Origin: Sphagnum magellanicum
Taxonomy: Eukaryota > Streptophyta > Sphagnopsida > Sphagnales > Sphagnaceae
Length of the DNA stretch: 64,000 nt
Reading direction: 5' to 3'
Assembly (NCBI GenBank): GCA_021904315.1
Contig: CM038919.1
Span: forward strand, 22,051,666 to 22,115,665
Shown: positions 47,791 through 57,595 of the stretch, one piece after another
How the letters are laid out: every line of letters starts with the position of its first letter
Numbering within the stretch: position 1 is the stretch's first letter
The notes under the pieces: generated by a model
Databases searched by the model: none
Seen by the model: only the letters and a program-made list of their open reading frames with translations
What the model was told of the DNA's origin: nothing
Made by a program: the position numbers and the translations under genes

Positions 47791-48010
47791 TATCTTTGGA
47801 CTTGCCCAGAACCATATTAATGTTGCAAATGTTCTTAATGGGTTCAAAGCATTTGCGATGTTCATGAAAGATGACACCATGATGGAAGCGGATGACAATG
47901 GCTTGAGTGTGGACACCTTCACAACTGGTTCCACTTACACCATCACCATTATCCCCATCCATGGTAGGTCCTTTTTTCGTATCTTGCTTGTTGCAACCCT
48001 AATGTGCTAA
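47732..48010 (+). CDS. Hypothetical protein, possible first exon (unknown family)
   Basis: The ATG at 47732 opens 92 codons: MASKITFVNKNNNVQSLKF, then FGLAQNHINVANVLNGFKAF, KDDTMMEADDNGLSVDTF and TTGSTYTITIIPIHG, then a hydrophobic tail. A donor-like GGTAGGT follows the codons for PIHG (47964), so the last 15 residues may be intron. A second frame of 73 codons begins 145 bp downstream (48108). I do not recognise the family and claim no function. The alternating polar/hydrophobic pattern with Thr-rich strands looks beta-rich. The partial copy at 46062-46350 shares its first 19 codons with a few substitutions. Confidence 0.35.
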   Translation: MASKITFVNKNNNVQSLKFHIFGLAQNHINVANVLNGFKAFAMFMKDDTMMEADDNGLSVDTFTTGSTYTITIIPIHGRSFFRILLVATLMC

Positions 48011-48107
48011 AAATGTATACATTAGGTTATCAATGCAATTATATTATTTATTTTTACTTACCATTTTGCATTGATTTCTTGTATAAGATACTAGTCCCCA
48101 AAGACTT

Positions 48108-48329
48108 ATGTATCGGGTGCATGAGAATTTGGGGTATGCAAATTTTATAATCCAGCATGAGAATGTGACCATCCAGGAAGACATGTTGATAGACACATGT
48201 TGTGGTTTGGAAGTGCTTTTCACTAAGGCCTACATGAAGCGTTTACAATTGAAAGGGGTGACAGGCTACGATATTGTGGCTATTGGCATTGGAGTATTTG
48301 TACCTTGCATGGGGATTATTCAAATATGA
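48108..48329 (+). CDS. Hypothetical 73-codon frame
   Basis: The frame runs MYRVHENLGYANFIIQHENV, then TIQEDMLIDTCCGLEVLF and TKAYMKRLQLKGVTGYDIVA, and ends at 48329. Composition is more protein-like than its surroundings. It may be a downstream exon of the preceding frame or an independent relic. No family is recognised. Confidence 0.25.
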   Translation: MYRVHENLGYANFIIQHENVTIQEDMLIDTCCGLEVLFTKAYMKRLQLKGVTGYDIVAIGIGVFVPCMGIIQI

Positions 48330-48989
48330 GCATTCATGAAATTATGGTCTTGTTGTTTAAGCCCATTGAGACAAATAAACGAACATTTGGATCTACCCAC
48401 TTGCATTTGAAGCCTATGTGCTTGGTTTAAAGTTAATGAAACAACCACTTAGTTGCACATGAAGTGGTGCAACCATTTTGATCTTTTATGAGCCCATTCA
48501 TTATCTTTAATTATATCTTAATGTTCTTTTTGACTTGAAATAAAACCTTTTTGAAGTGTAGTGAACTTCAAAAATAAATAATTGAAAAATAAAATAAAAT
48601 GACAACCTATTTGTTGTAACTTGATGTGACTTATCATGACCTATTAACACAATTTTTTATGACCTATTAATGCAATTTATTGTAGTTGTCTTTTGCACAC
48701 AAAAAATCAGTTCCAACAAAAATAATTGTAGAAATAAATGTTGTTAATTATATTTAAAGCCTCTCAAGTTTAATAAATTTTTAAAATAAAAATTTCAAAT
48801 CAATAAATTATTCATAATTTTATATCTAATATAATTAATTTATAATACTATATTATTCCATTTATGTAATAGTGTAAATGGTTTAGTAAAAAAAAACTTC
48901 GCAAAAAAAAATCTTGTCATCATTGTTGTCATCACATCATAGTGTATGGAATTAAATAAAAAATTCAAAATAATTTTTTTAAAAAAATT

Positions 48990-49200
48990 ACAATATCATG
49001 TGACGTCATTCACGTCATGACATGAATATGCATGTTAGAATGTGAGAAAAAAAATTGAAAATTTTAAAAATTAAAAAATTATGACATCATGTGATGTCAT
49101 TCAATTCATGACGTGAATGAACATATCACGACATTTAAAGCATATCGCAACATGAACGAGCATATTGCGACGTGAACACGAACAATATGATGTGAAAATA
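48990..49200. repeat. Cluster of TGACGTCA-like dyads
   Basis: TGTGACGTCATTCACGTCATG (20-nt core from 49000) is followed by ATCATGTGATGTCATTCA, TTCATGACGTGAATGA, ATATCACGACAT, ATATCGCAACATGAACG and ATATTGCGACGTGAACACG. They form a run of related half-palindromes at about 20-90-bp spacing. Confidence 0.5.
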
Positions 49201-49439
49201 AATGAATTTTGAAACAATAATTGAAAAAAAATTGAATTTTTTCGGAAAAACATTATTTATAAAAATAATGACGTGTGTATGAATTAATTAGTTATATTAA
49301 TTAATATTTATTATTAAAATTTTTATTAAGCTTTGCCGTGTGTCGCATTTTTATTATTTTATATAAATGCGACATGTGGCTAGAAAATAATTTTGAATTC
49401 CAAGTCCATTGTTGTTTTTTTAAAGCGCATGGATAAAAA

Positions 49440-49810
49440 AAATTAGAAAATGACAAATAACTTTGATTTGTCATCATCTTTTATAATTCATAAACAAAAA
49501 ACAACGTTCCAATAGAAACACCAAAAGATGATGATGAGCCAAATTTTGTCGTCATTTTTTATATGCTTTGGAAAATAAGAAGATGACAAATTTGGTTTGT
49601 TGTTGTTTTCTTTTGCATGACCATAATAATAAAAATAAAAATAAAAATATGACACAAAAGCTAAAGTTCATTGTTTTTTTTTCCTTACAACACTATAGTA
49701 AAACAAAAGACATGAACACGATGACAAATTAAGTTCATCGTCATCTTTTATAGAACATTAATTAAAAGACGATGACAAGCTGAATTCTTTGTCGTCTTCT
49801 TCTATAACAC
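49440..49810. repeat. Array of palindromes of GACGACAAA...TTTGTCGTC type
   Basis: Five related palindromes appear: GACAAATAACTTTGATTTGTC (core from 49450), GATGAGCCAAATTTTGTCGTC, GATGACAAATTTGGTTTGTTG, GATGACAAATTAAGTTCATC and GACGATGACAAGCTGAATTC with TTTGTCGTCTTC. Each ends with TTTTATA or TTCTATA. Such repeated palindromes are typical of CACTA transposon subterminal regions. No matching CACTA termini were located next to them. Confidence 0.6.
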
Positions 49811-52800
49811 CATACTAAATTCCTACAAAAATCAACTTGTAACATGATAAAACAAACAAACTATTCAACATTTGTTACTACCCTAAACTCCCGTGCAAAA
49901 CACAAATAAAAAAAAAACAAAATTCAATGTTAAACAAATTTAACTTAGTTATAGCACAAAACAATTAGTTAACATTTTTGATGATTCAACATATGACTCA
50001 CTTATAATGACGCAAGAAATCCAAGCCCAAAAATAGAAGTAACAACTCATGAATTATATAAAATTACAAAACACATGAAAAACTTGTAAACATGAAAACA
50101 TTATGTTTTGGAATCATCAAAAGTGATTTGAGATCACAAAATTTAAGATTATAACCATGACAAAATATTTCAAACTTTGTTCACACTTAAACTTGTGGTT
50201 GAAAATAAACTAATCAATTTAGTTAATTAAGTGAGATTTAATTGAGTATATCACAAACTTACAATATCATGAAAATTTAATGAAATCCATGCAAAAATTG
50301 TAAAATAATATGTTCGTGTAAAATCCATGGGTTTTAAAATGTAAAAATCACACAAAAAAAAATGATTTGCCTTTTTACTTATGATGTTTTGATGTGAAAT
50401 ATGTAAAATTTACATTTTAATTAAATTCATGTAATTATCATGATGTAATTTTAAATAAAATTATACAACTTTTGTGTAATAAACATGAACATTCATGTAT
50501 GTCATTCAAAAATAATGTTTCATTTGTTTAAATATTTTAGATATTGAATACATACAAATATCATTCATATTAATCATAATATGGAATTCATGCAATTTTT
50601 GTGCGAACCTATGAAAATTAAATTTTGTATGAAATTTGTATGAACCTATAATGAACCTATGAAACTTGGTAATTTTGTGATTAGTAATTAAACTAATACA
50701 TTTGACAATTTTTTTTAACTCTAAAAATAATATAAAAATTTCCAAAAATCTAATTGAGTACGTGAGGTTTTTTAGTTTTTTTTTTTAGTTTTTTGCAGAA
50801 ACATAAAAATTAAATTCATGTTTGGTCGCATAAAAGGGGCACAAAAAAATAAAATAAAAAACTTTTGAAACGTATAAATTGTTTTTAGATTTCAAGTGGG
50901 TAAATATCAAGGACATAATTTAAATTAAAACCAAGGCAATGAAAATGAAATGTCATGAAAAAATGAATTCAATTTTGAAAAAAATTCAAAACAGAAAAAA
51001 AAAATTAAATCTTTGGTTGAAGTTGATAAAAAAAGAAAAAAATAATGACATCCTAATACATTAGCTTGGAAGAAGGTTTTAATGTGTATTTTTATATAGT
51101 GTTTTGGGTTCCCATGGGTCACATGAGCCTTACAATACATTTAACTTTTTAAAATAGTTCCTAAAAGTTATTTATAAATTTTTAATGAACACCTAAAGAA
51201 TATAAACAAGTCCTAATTGTTATAAATGACCTTTAAAAAAATTTTATGACATAATTTTTTATAGAAGGCCACATATTTTGTTTTGGGAAAATTATATAAC
51301 CTTTTTGTAAATAACTAAACTGTAGGTATAATTATATCATTAACGCTAGGTGGGGTGTCTCAATTTAATTGCAATTTTGCAACCAAAACAAATTGATGAG
51401 CTAACATTGACCTGTATCATTTGGTGGGGCTAGGCTTAGAAATTTTCAATGTTGTTTTACAACACAAATCTAATGCTAGTGTTTTTTTGTTTTAAAAGCC
51501 AACATTGTAGTTTGAAAGACTTATTGTTATGAATTTTAAAGTTGTAATGGTATAAAATATCATCAAACAAGTCTACAACAATAATAAGTTAAAATAACAA
51601 TGTAAAAAATCAAGAAAATTTAAGGTGCCTATCATGATGCTAATAGGTCTAGTGGAAGGTATCTTAATCTATAAGGGTCTAAAGATGAACCCTTCTCTTT
51701 TACACAATACCCATGCACATCCAAATGAGTCATCAAACTAAAGTCAATTGATTCATAAAAAACGCTTAATTAAATTCAGTGAAATTAGTTGTACAAATTT
51801 AACCTTTAGGACACTTTAGTGGTGTAATTTTATCTTTGATCCACATTAAATAATTTCATGTCATAATCAAATTTACTTTGAATAATGATTATCAAGACAA
51901 TGTACGAAGATGCTATCCACATATTATTTTCCTAACATAGTAAGACTACTAATACAAACGTGAAAAAAGATTTTAATTTGGTTTTAAAAAAAGTATCATT
52001 ATGATTGAATTCATGAGACATTTTTAATTTGAGCATATGGAAGAAAATCCATAAATTGAAAACATAATTACTTTGTGAGTTTCTAAGTAAATTATTTCTT
52101 GTGAATCTAAACTTTCTTTACGATTTAAAATCCACATTCTACAAGTTGACAATCACCAAACAAACAAGTAGCCCACTTAACAAGCTATCATAAAAGAAAA
52201 TTTTAAAAAATGTAGTTATTAATATTTATCACCTATCTTACTTTCAATTTTTCTATTTTGGAAATTACAATATACATACTTCACCTGATACCATCATACA
52301 ATATTATTGACAAGTGGAAAATATTGATTCCCCATAATGTTTGAGCCAAGACAAACACATAAATTTTAGATCATTGACCTAAAAGACAAAATTTACACTT
52401 CCCTCACAATGGGATAAGTTGCATATTTGATGCAGGGCCCCACAACCCATTCATTAACCAAATCTTGGGGTGTTCACCAAATGAAAGGAATAAGTCTTTT
52501 ATTTTGATTGCATTATTGAGAGGATAACCCTTAGCTTTTGCAAGTTCGATGAACTCCAATAACTTAGTTCTCGAGTGCATTAAAAGCTTAGGTTACACCT
52601 ATAATCTAACAACCAAAGAAATCAATGATAACATCAATTACACATAAGCTTTGCCATCACATGCTACCACACTCAATGGACACAAGATACTTGTAATTAG
52701 AGGAGTACAAAAACAAGCCAACATGTATTTTCACTTGGAGAGGGAAGGCATGTTCATGAACACATAATTCAATGTATTCATGAACGCCATTTTCAAGGGT

Positions 52801-53020
52801 TTAGGGTTAGTGCAGAGACACAAGCTGACAATCTCTTTGTATATATGAGGCTTTCCTCTTCACAACCTAAGATGCAATCATCACATGCTGAAAACTGATC
52901 ATTCCAACACCTGATCCTGATAAAGCCCACATGAAATGTGAAAGACCGTGACAGCCACTGGTTGGAAGCATGTAACAGAAAAACATACCCTGAAATACTA
53001 TTGTCACCGTACAAGAACAT

Positions 53021-53565
53021 TCACTTCTTTCTGGGTGGGTCTCGGCCAAGGCCTTGATGTTTCAAAGCTTGGAGGTACTGCCGCATCCTATGAAATTTGA
53101 GTTCACCAAGAGAGTGAAGAAAGTTCCACGTATATATCCCTGTGTTGTGTAAGTCATCAAAAGCAATCCTGTTTTCTCACACCAAAAGAGTCAAAAGTTC
53201 AGCACCTCTAGTATAAATCACATAGGGATCAAAGAAACAAGCATTTTTCCCACAAAGGCTAACCTGATGCCATAGTTCCCAACAAGTTCAACTCATATAA
53301 TTGCAACATGTCTCCTCCCTGAAACAACCTGGCACCAATATCGAAAACACAGTAAGAAACAGCAGTGGTTCGTTGTCAGCAAAAAACCATTGGGACTATT
53401 ACTCAGAGGCATCTGAATTTGAAGGGACAGAGAGAACCATGATTTACTTACCTTCACCTCTCCTGATGCAGACTTGCGGCTGCTGTTTGCAGCAGGGCTG
53501 TGGACACGTAAGAACTCAGCAGAGTAAGAATACTTCTCTCCATTGTCAAACTCCACATCCAAACC
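53021..53565 (-). pseudogene. GBBH-like N-terminal (DUF971) protein, three exons with in-frame stop, 5' part not found
   Basis: Minus-strand exons 53565-53452, 53328-53264 and 53168-53021 join in phase with GT/AG borders. They give GLDVEFDNGEKYSYSAEFLR with VHSPAANSS, then VVSGRRHVAI, then NYGIRIAFDDLHNTGIYTWN and a C-terminus GLGRDPPRKK. That is the whole DUF971/GBBH-like fold, a small domain also found at the N-terminus of gamma-butyrobetaine hydroxylases. Plant stand-alone versions are usually organellar and of uncertain function. The codon at 53295-53293 is TGA where the family has a residue between RRHV-I and VGNYG. The exon(s) with the start codon and targeting peptide were not recognised upstream. 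Introns are kept, so it is not a processed copy. Either a recent pseudogene or a sequence error at one base. Confidence 0.75.
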
Positions 53566-53619
53566 CTGGCAAAAAAAAAAGGGAAAGAGAAAAGCATCTG
53601 TGTTGAAACCTGACAAACT

Positions 53620-55660
53620 TAAAAAATCAGTAGTACCCTCAATCTGGTGTATGAACTAAACAACTAAACCTGATTTTGTGGAACAAATGGTTTCAGTGAT
53701 CTCATTGGGGATCTTTCAAAAACAAGATACAGATAATACAATTGTAATGGACAGAGATCCTAAACCTGTCGGAGAAGGTCAAGGTATGAATGTGTGACTT
53801 TGTAGTTTATTTAGTTCTATTAGAAATATTGCACTGTTAGCTGGAAAAACTCCGTAACACATTTTGGTGATGTCTAAAATCAAGTCCATTTTCAACTTTG
53901 GGTTGGTATTGATTTATAGGTCTCTTTCCTGAGACTGTAACTGGCCACTATCTTATCCTGCCACAAACAGGATGGCTGCCCAAGGTGACCATGTGTTCAA
54001 TTACGTGAGTTGGTCAAACTTTTGCAGGGAGAACTGTCTATGAGCGTGCCTTATGGATTGTCCTTTGTTACATGCAGGGCTGCTTTGTCGTGATGATGGA
54101 GTAGATGGGTTACGATTTTTCTCCAACTTTTTTGAAGATATCAATGCTTCAACAATTTTCCAAGAATCATAAGTCTCCCAATGTCTTCTTAATAGATGTC
54201 AAAGTCAAGGGATCAAATTTGTGCATCCATCTGCTGGGCCCCATCACTCTGCCACAACAAGAACCGGAACCCCCTACTTATATGTAGATCTTCCCATGCG
54301 CATGCTCATAATCCTTGTGAGCCCTAACATACAGCAATCATAGCGAACCCAAATCTGGCTTGTATAAAGACCTATTTAGTAACAAGGTGAGGATATTTTT
54401 AGTACCAGGTCACTACTATTTTCATCCCGAGTATCTTGTCTACATTGTACCAAGTTTATGATTTCCAGCAGGACTGAAATGCAACAGTCCTCCACCTGTA
54501 GTTTGGTATCAATTCAAGAGGTCACAGCAGCTTCTGCACTTCACTTAGCTAAAGCTTTGGAATAGAGAAAGTGATGGATGCAGAGACTAGCCATAGCCCG
54601 AGTTAGTTTTCAACACCATTCTGTTTTTTTGTTGTGGTTTGAATTAGATTACCAAACTCACGGTCCTGATTAGTGCTAATTGTTCACTGTGGTTTCTTGA
54701 GAGCCACATTGGCTCTGGCCGTGCTTGCAGCTTGTCGGTTTGGTGAATAATCTTTGGTGACTGTAAAGAGCAATATAGGCTGTGGCAAGTCGTGGCTAAA
54801 TTGTTCACCGTTGTAAATTGTTCAGTGTGATTTCTGCCTCCTAGTTTGTCTCTACGGCTAAGTTACCCTAGTGTTACTCAAGAGTGCAGAATGTGGCTTA
54901 GATGTGCACTTGTTCTCTAGGACATTTAGATCATCTACTGTGAAGTGATAATGAGGTATTGCAAGATTGAGAGTTTAGTGTTTGTCTGGCATCTTGCATA
55001 GATTGGACACCAATCTGTCAATTTGCTTCAGAAGATATCATTATAATCCGCAAAGCCCCTTTGGTGTATGTAACAATATCTTCCATCACAGGAAAGTGAT
55101 GGGTAAAGCCTGATGCTGAGGGCTTTACTGGAGTAAAGGCCTGCATGATGTGAAGCAAAGTATAGGTTCGATCCTGATAATGGGTGTAGTTGAGGGCTTC
55201 AATGAGAGTTAAAGACCTGCTCTGATTTTTTTCTATTTTTTCTTCAGTGACAGCAGACAAGTATCACAAAAAACTTAAAATAGGGGCATTTGAAAAACAG
55301 ACACGAAAATGAGAGTTCCATTTTTACAAAATGCCCCCCAAAACAGCAAAGGAAAAAAATACTCTCCAATTACACTAAAACAAGGGGTGTGCCACACTGT
55401 GGCCTTGCCATTTACATTTAAAAAGTATCTGAAGGCAAAAGAAGTATTATGGAAATTCAAATATTTCACCATGCAAAAATATATCTTCAAAAAAATCCTC
55501 TAAAAGATACCAAAATCCTTCAAGATATCATAACTTTATAACTAATCGGACTGAATACAAAAGAAATTGTGCATAAGGGATGGCTTAACATGGTCAAACT
55601 CGACAAACCTACGAATGGAAGGACAAGCAAATCATGTACTAGAAATAAATAATCAGAAAC
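53620..55660. other. Intergenic, may hide the 5' exon of the DUF971 gene
   Basis: Composition is more balanced than in the neighbouring AT-rich stretches. A 16-codon minus frame (MWLSRNHSEQLALIRT) followed by GTGAGT near 54700-54650 could be a short first exon, but no connecting exon was found. A 36-codon minus frame near 54250 is also unassigned. Confidence 0.3.
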
Positions 55661-55663
55661 AAA

Positions 55664-56440
55664 TCATGCATCACGCTTGGGTTTGATCTTGACATACTTA
55701 TTGAGATTGGTCATTGTTATCAAAAGCTCAACTAACTCGCAAGTTGTGTCCAACACAAAGTTGCGTACAGAAACATGCCAGTCCACATCATTTGGGTGAA
55801 TTGAATTTATGCATGGCAACCATGTTTGAAGCTTATGGTTGCCGTCCCAAACATACAACAACTTTCCAAATAAAGATGATAGGTTCACATTTGCCTTCAA
55901 GAATGCTTCAAATTCTTCATTCTTTTGCTTCCAATGCAAACTCCAAGACTCTGCAAAGTTGGCCATAGACTTAGTCTCTCCTTGCTAATTTTGTGGTGAT
56001 ACATAGGCACTAGAAGGAAAATTGTCATTTGCAACCAATTGTTTGCAACTATAATAGTTGCAAATGACATATTATAGTCGTAAACAATTGTCATTTGTGC
56101 CTATTATAGTTGCAAATGATAGTTTTAATTATAAACAATTGGTTGTGAATGACACGTTTTTCTTCTAGTGAAAATGCCTTTACAACATCCCTATAACCCA
56201 TTTGGAAAGCTTGTTCCACCTTCATCACATGGATCTTCAAAGTGGGGTGAATGATGGGCATAGTAGCCATCCAACAAAGCAAGATGTTCATTCTTGCCTT
56301 CCTCTTCTAATGGATTTTGAATTTTTCCAACACCTCCATGGTATTGAACTTATTTATCCTCCCAACAAGCTCCCCAATTCCCCACAATCCATTACAATGA
56401 ATTTGATTCTTCAAAAAAAAAAAGCCAAGAAAGAAGCTTC
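55664..56440 (-). pseudogene. Broken gene of an unrecognised conserved-looking family with a WDGNHK motif
   Basis: Read on the minus strand from about 56440, the frame gives NGLWGIGELVGRINKFNTME, then EVLEKFKIH, a TAG stop, then MNILLCWMATMPIIHPTLKI and VMKVEQAFQMGYRDVVKAF. A 163-bp MITE (56170-56008) interrupts it there. After the MITE, and after another stop, it resumes as ETKSMANFAESWSLHWKQKN, EEFEAFLKANVNLSSLFGKL and LYVWDGNHKLQTWLP. It ends with LDTTCELVELLITMTNLNK at 55664. The DGNHK-x-Q stretch resembles the (D)G-HR motif of ParB/sulfiredoxin-like folds, with Lys instead of Arg, but that is only a motif-level resemblance. I have a weak memory of similar predicted proteins in early land plants. 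No function is claimed. Confidence 0.6.
56008..56170. mobile_element. CACTA-type MITE, 163 bp, near-palindromic
   Basis: It begins CACTAGAAGGAAAATTG and ends, reverse complemented, CACTAGAAGAAAAACGTG. The interior is a series of TCATTTGCAACTATAATAG-like inverted blocks, so the whole element can fold back on itself. It sits inside the WDGNHK pseudogene. A 3-bp target duplication expected for CACTA elements is not evident (AGG versus AAA). Confidence 0.7.
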
Positions 56441-57289
56441 AAAGGGTTTGAATATGACTTGAAAAAAACTATATAGAAAACCAACATATTGATTTTCATT
56501 CTCAGAGTCCACTGCAAGCCATAACTAATCAACTAGGATGAAAGATTGAACTAGAGACAAAATTTTCACAGTGGTGTAATAACATATGTTCTATATTTGT
56601 TACTGATTATAGCAAATACATCATTAACACATTAAAAAAGAACTACTCTAAAATTATAGAACTCTATTCACTCACTATGGTTGGCATTGACCATAACCAA
56701 AGAGAGCATTCAGGCAAGCATGAATATAAGCGTTTATAGACTACTTCTACAAGAATTTTAATATGGTTGGTGTCGACCATAGCCAAAGAAAGCCTTTAGG
56801 TAATCATGAACATAAACGTTCATAAATTGCTTCTAAAAGAAATTGGATATGGTCAATGCCACTAGAAGAAAAGTTCCAATTTGTGATTGCAATTTGCAAC
56901 TAAACATAAATTATAATCAACATATACAACTAAAATTCCATTAGTTGCATAAATGAAGTTGTATGCAACATCTAGTCGCAAATGATGACTTAACATGATG
57001 TCATCACATTCCACATGGATGATGTATACGATCAACATATACACTTTCATCCATTGACCATTCATATAAAATTTACAACTACTCACCATTATTTCCAACT
57101 ATATTATGACCCATTACAAATTGCCATGTGGCAACATAATAATATTTTTTTAAATTATGTTTTTAAATTGCATATTGGATCTTCATCATCTATTTTGGAT
57201 GGTGTTAGATGTGGCACACAATAAAAATTTGCCATGTGCCATGTTAATTGAATTTTGACCAAAATACATTTAAATCAATATTTAAGTAG

Positions 57290-57360
57290 GTAAGTAGGTA
57301 GGAAGTTAAGTAGGTAGGAAAGAAAGTAGGTAGGACTAGGTAGGTAGGTGGGTTAGGAAA
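57290..57360 (+). repeat. (GTAG)n-type microsatellite
   Basis: Repeated AGGTAGGTAGGAAG and TAGGTAGGTAGGTGG runs inside the CACTA-like insertion. Confidence 0.7.
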
Positions 57361-57516
57361 TAGATATGTAAATATTTTTATTTTATTTTAGGTTTAACCT
57401 TTAGGGTTAAGCCTCTTTCATTAGCTCATCCCAAATTACACATGTTTTAAATATAAAAATGTAAAGCAAAACACCTTCCTTATATACTTTTACCAGATGG
57501 AGATGGAAAAAAAAAC

Positions 57517-57595
57517 ATATGGGATAAATCTTTTAGTTGCAATCTAGTTTGCAACTAAATTGAAACTAAGTTGTAACTAAAAATTTATCCCATAT
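57517..57595. repeat. Hairpin with 25-bp arms inside the CACTA-like insertion
   Basis: ATATGGGATAAATCTTTTAG with TTGCAA pairs with TTGTAACTAAAAATTTATCC and CATAT. There are two or three mismatches, and the loop of about 29 nt contains further GCAACTAAAT repeats. Confidence 0.75.

Larger units (their letters stand above)
48340..52790. other. AT-rich intergenic stretch
   Basis: Apart from the two palindromic repeat zones listed separately (48990-49200 and 49440-49810), it holds only short frames and A/T runs. Confidence 0.45.
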
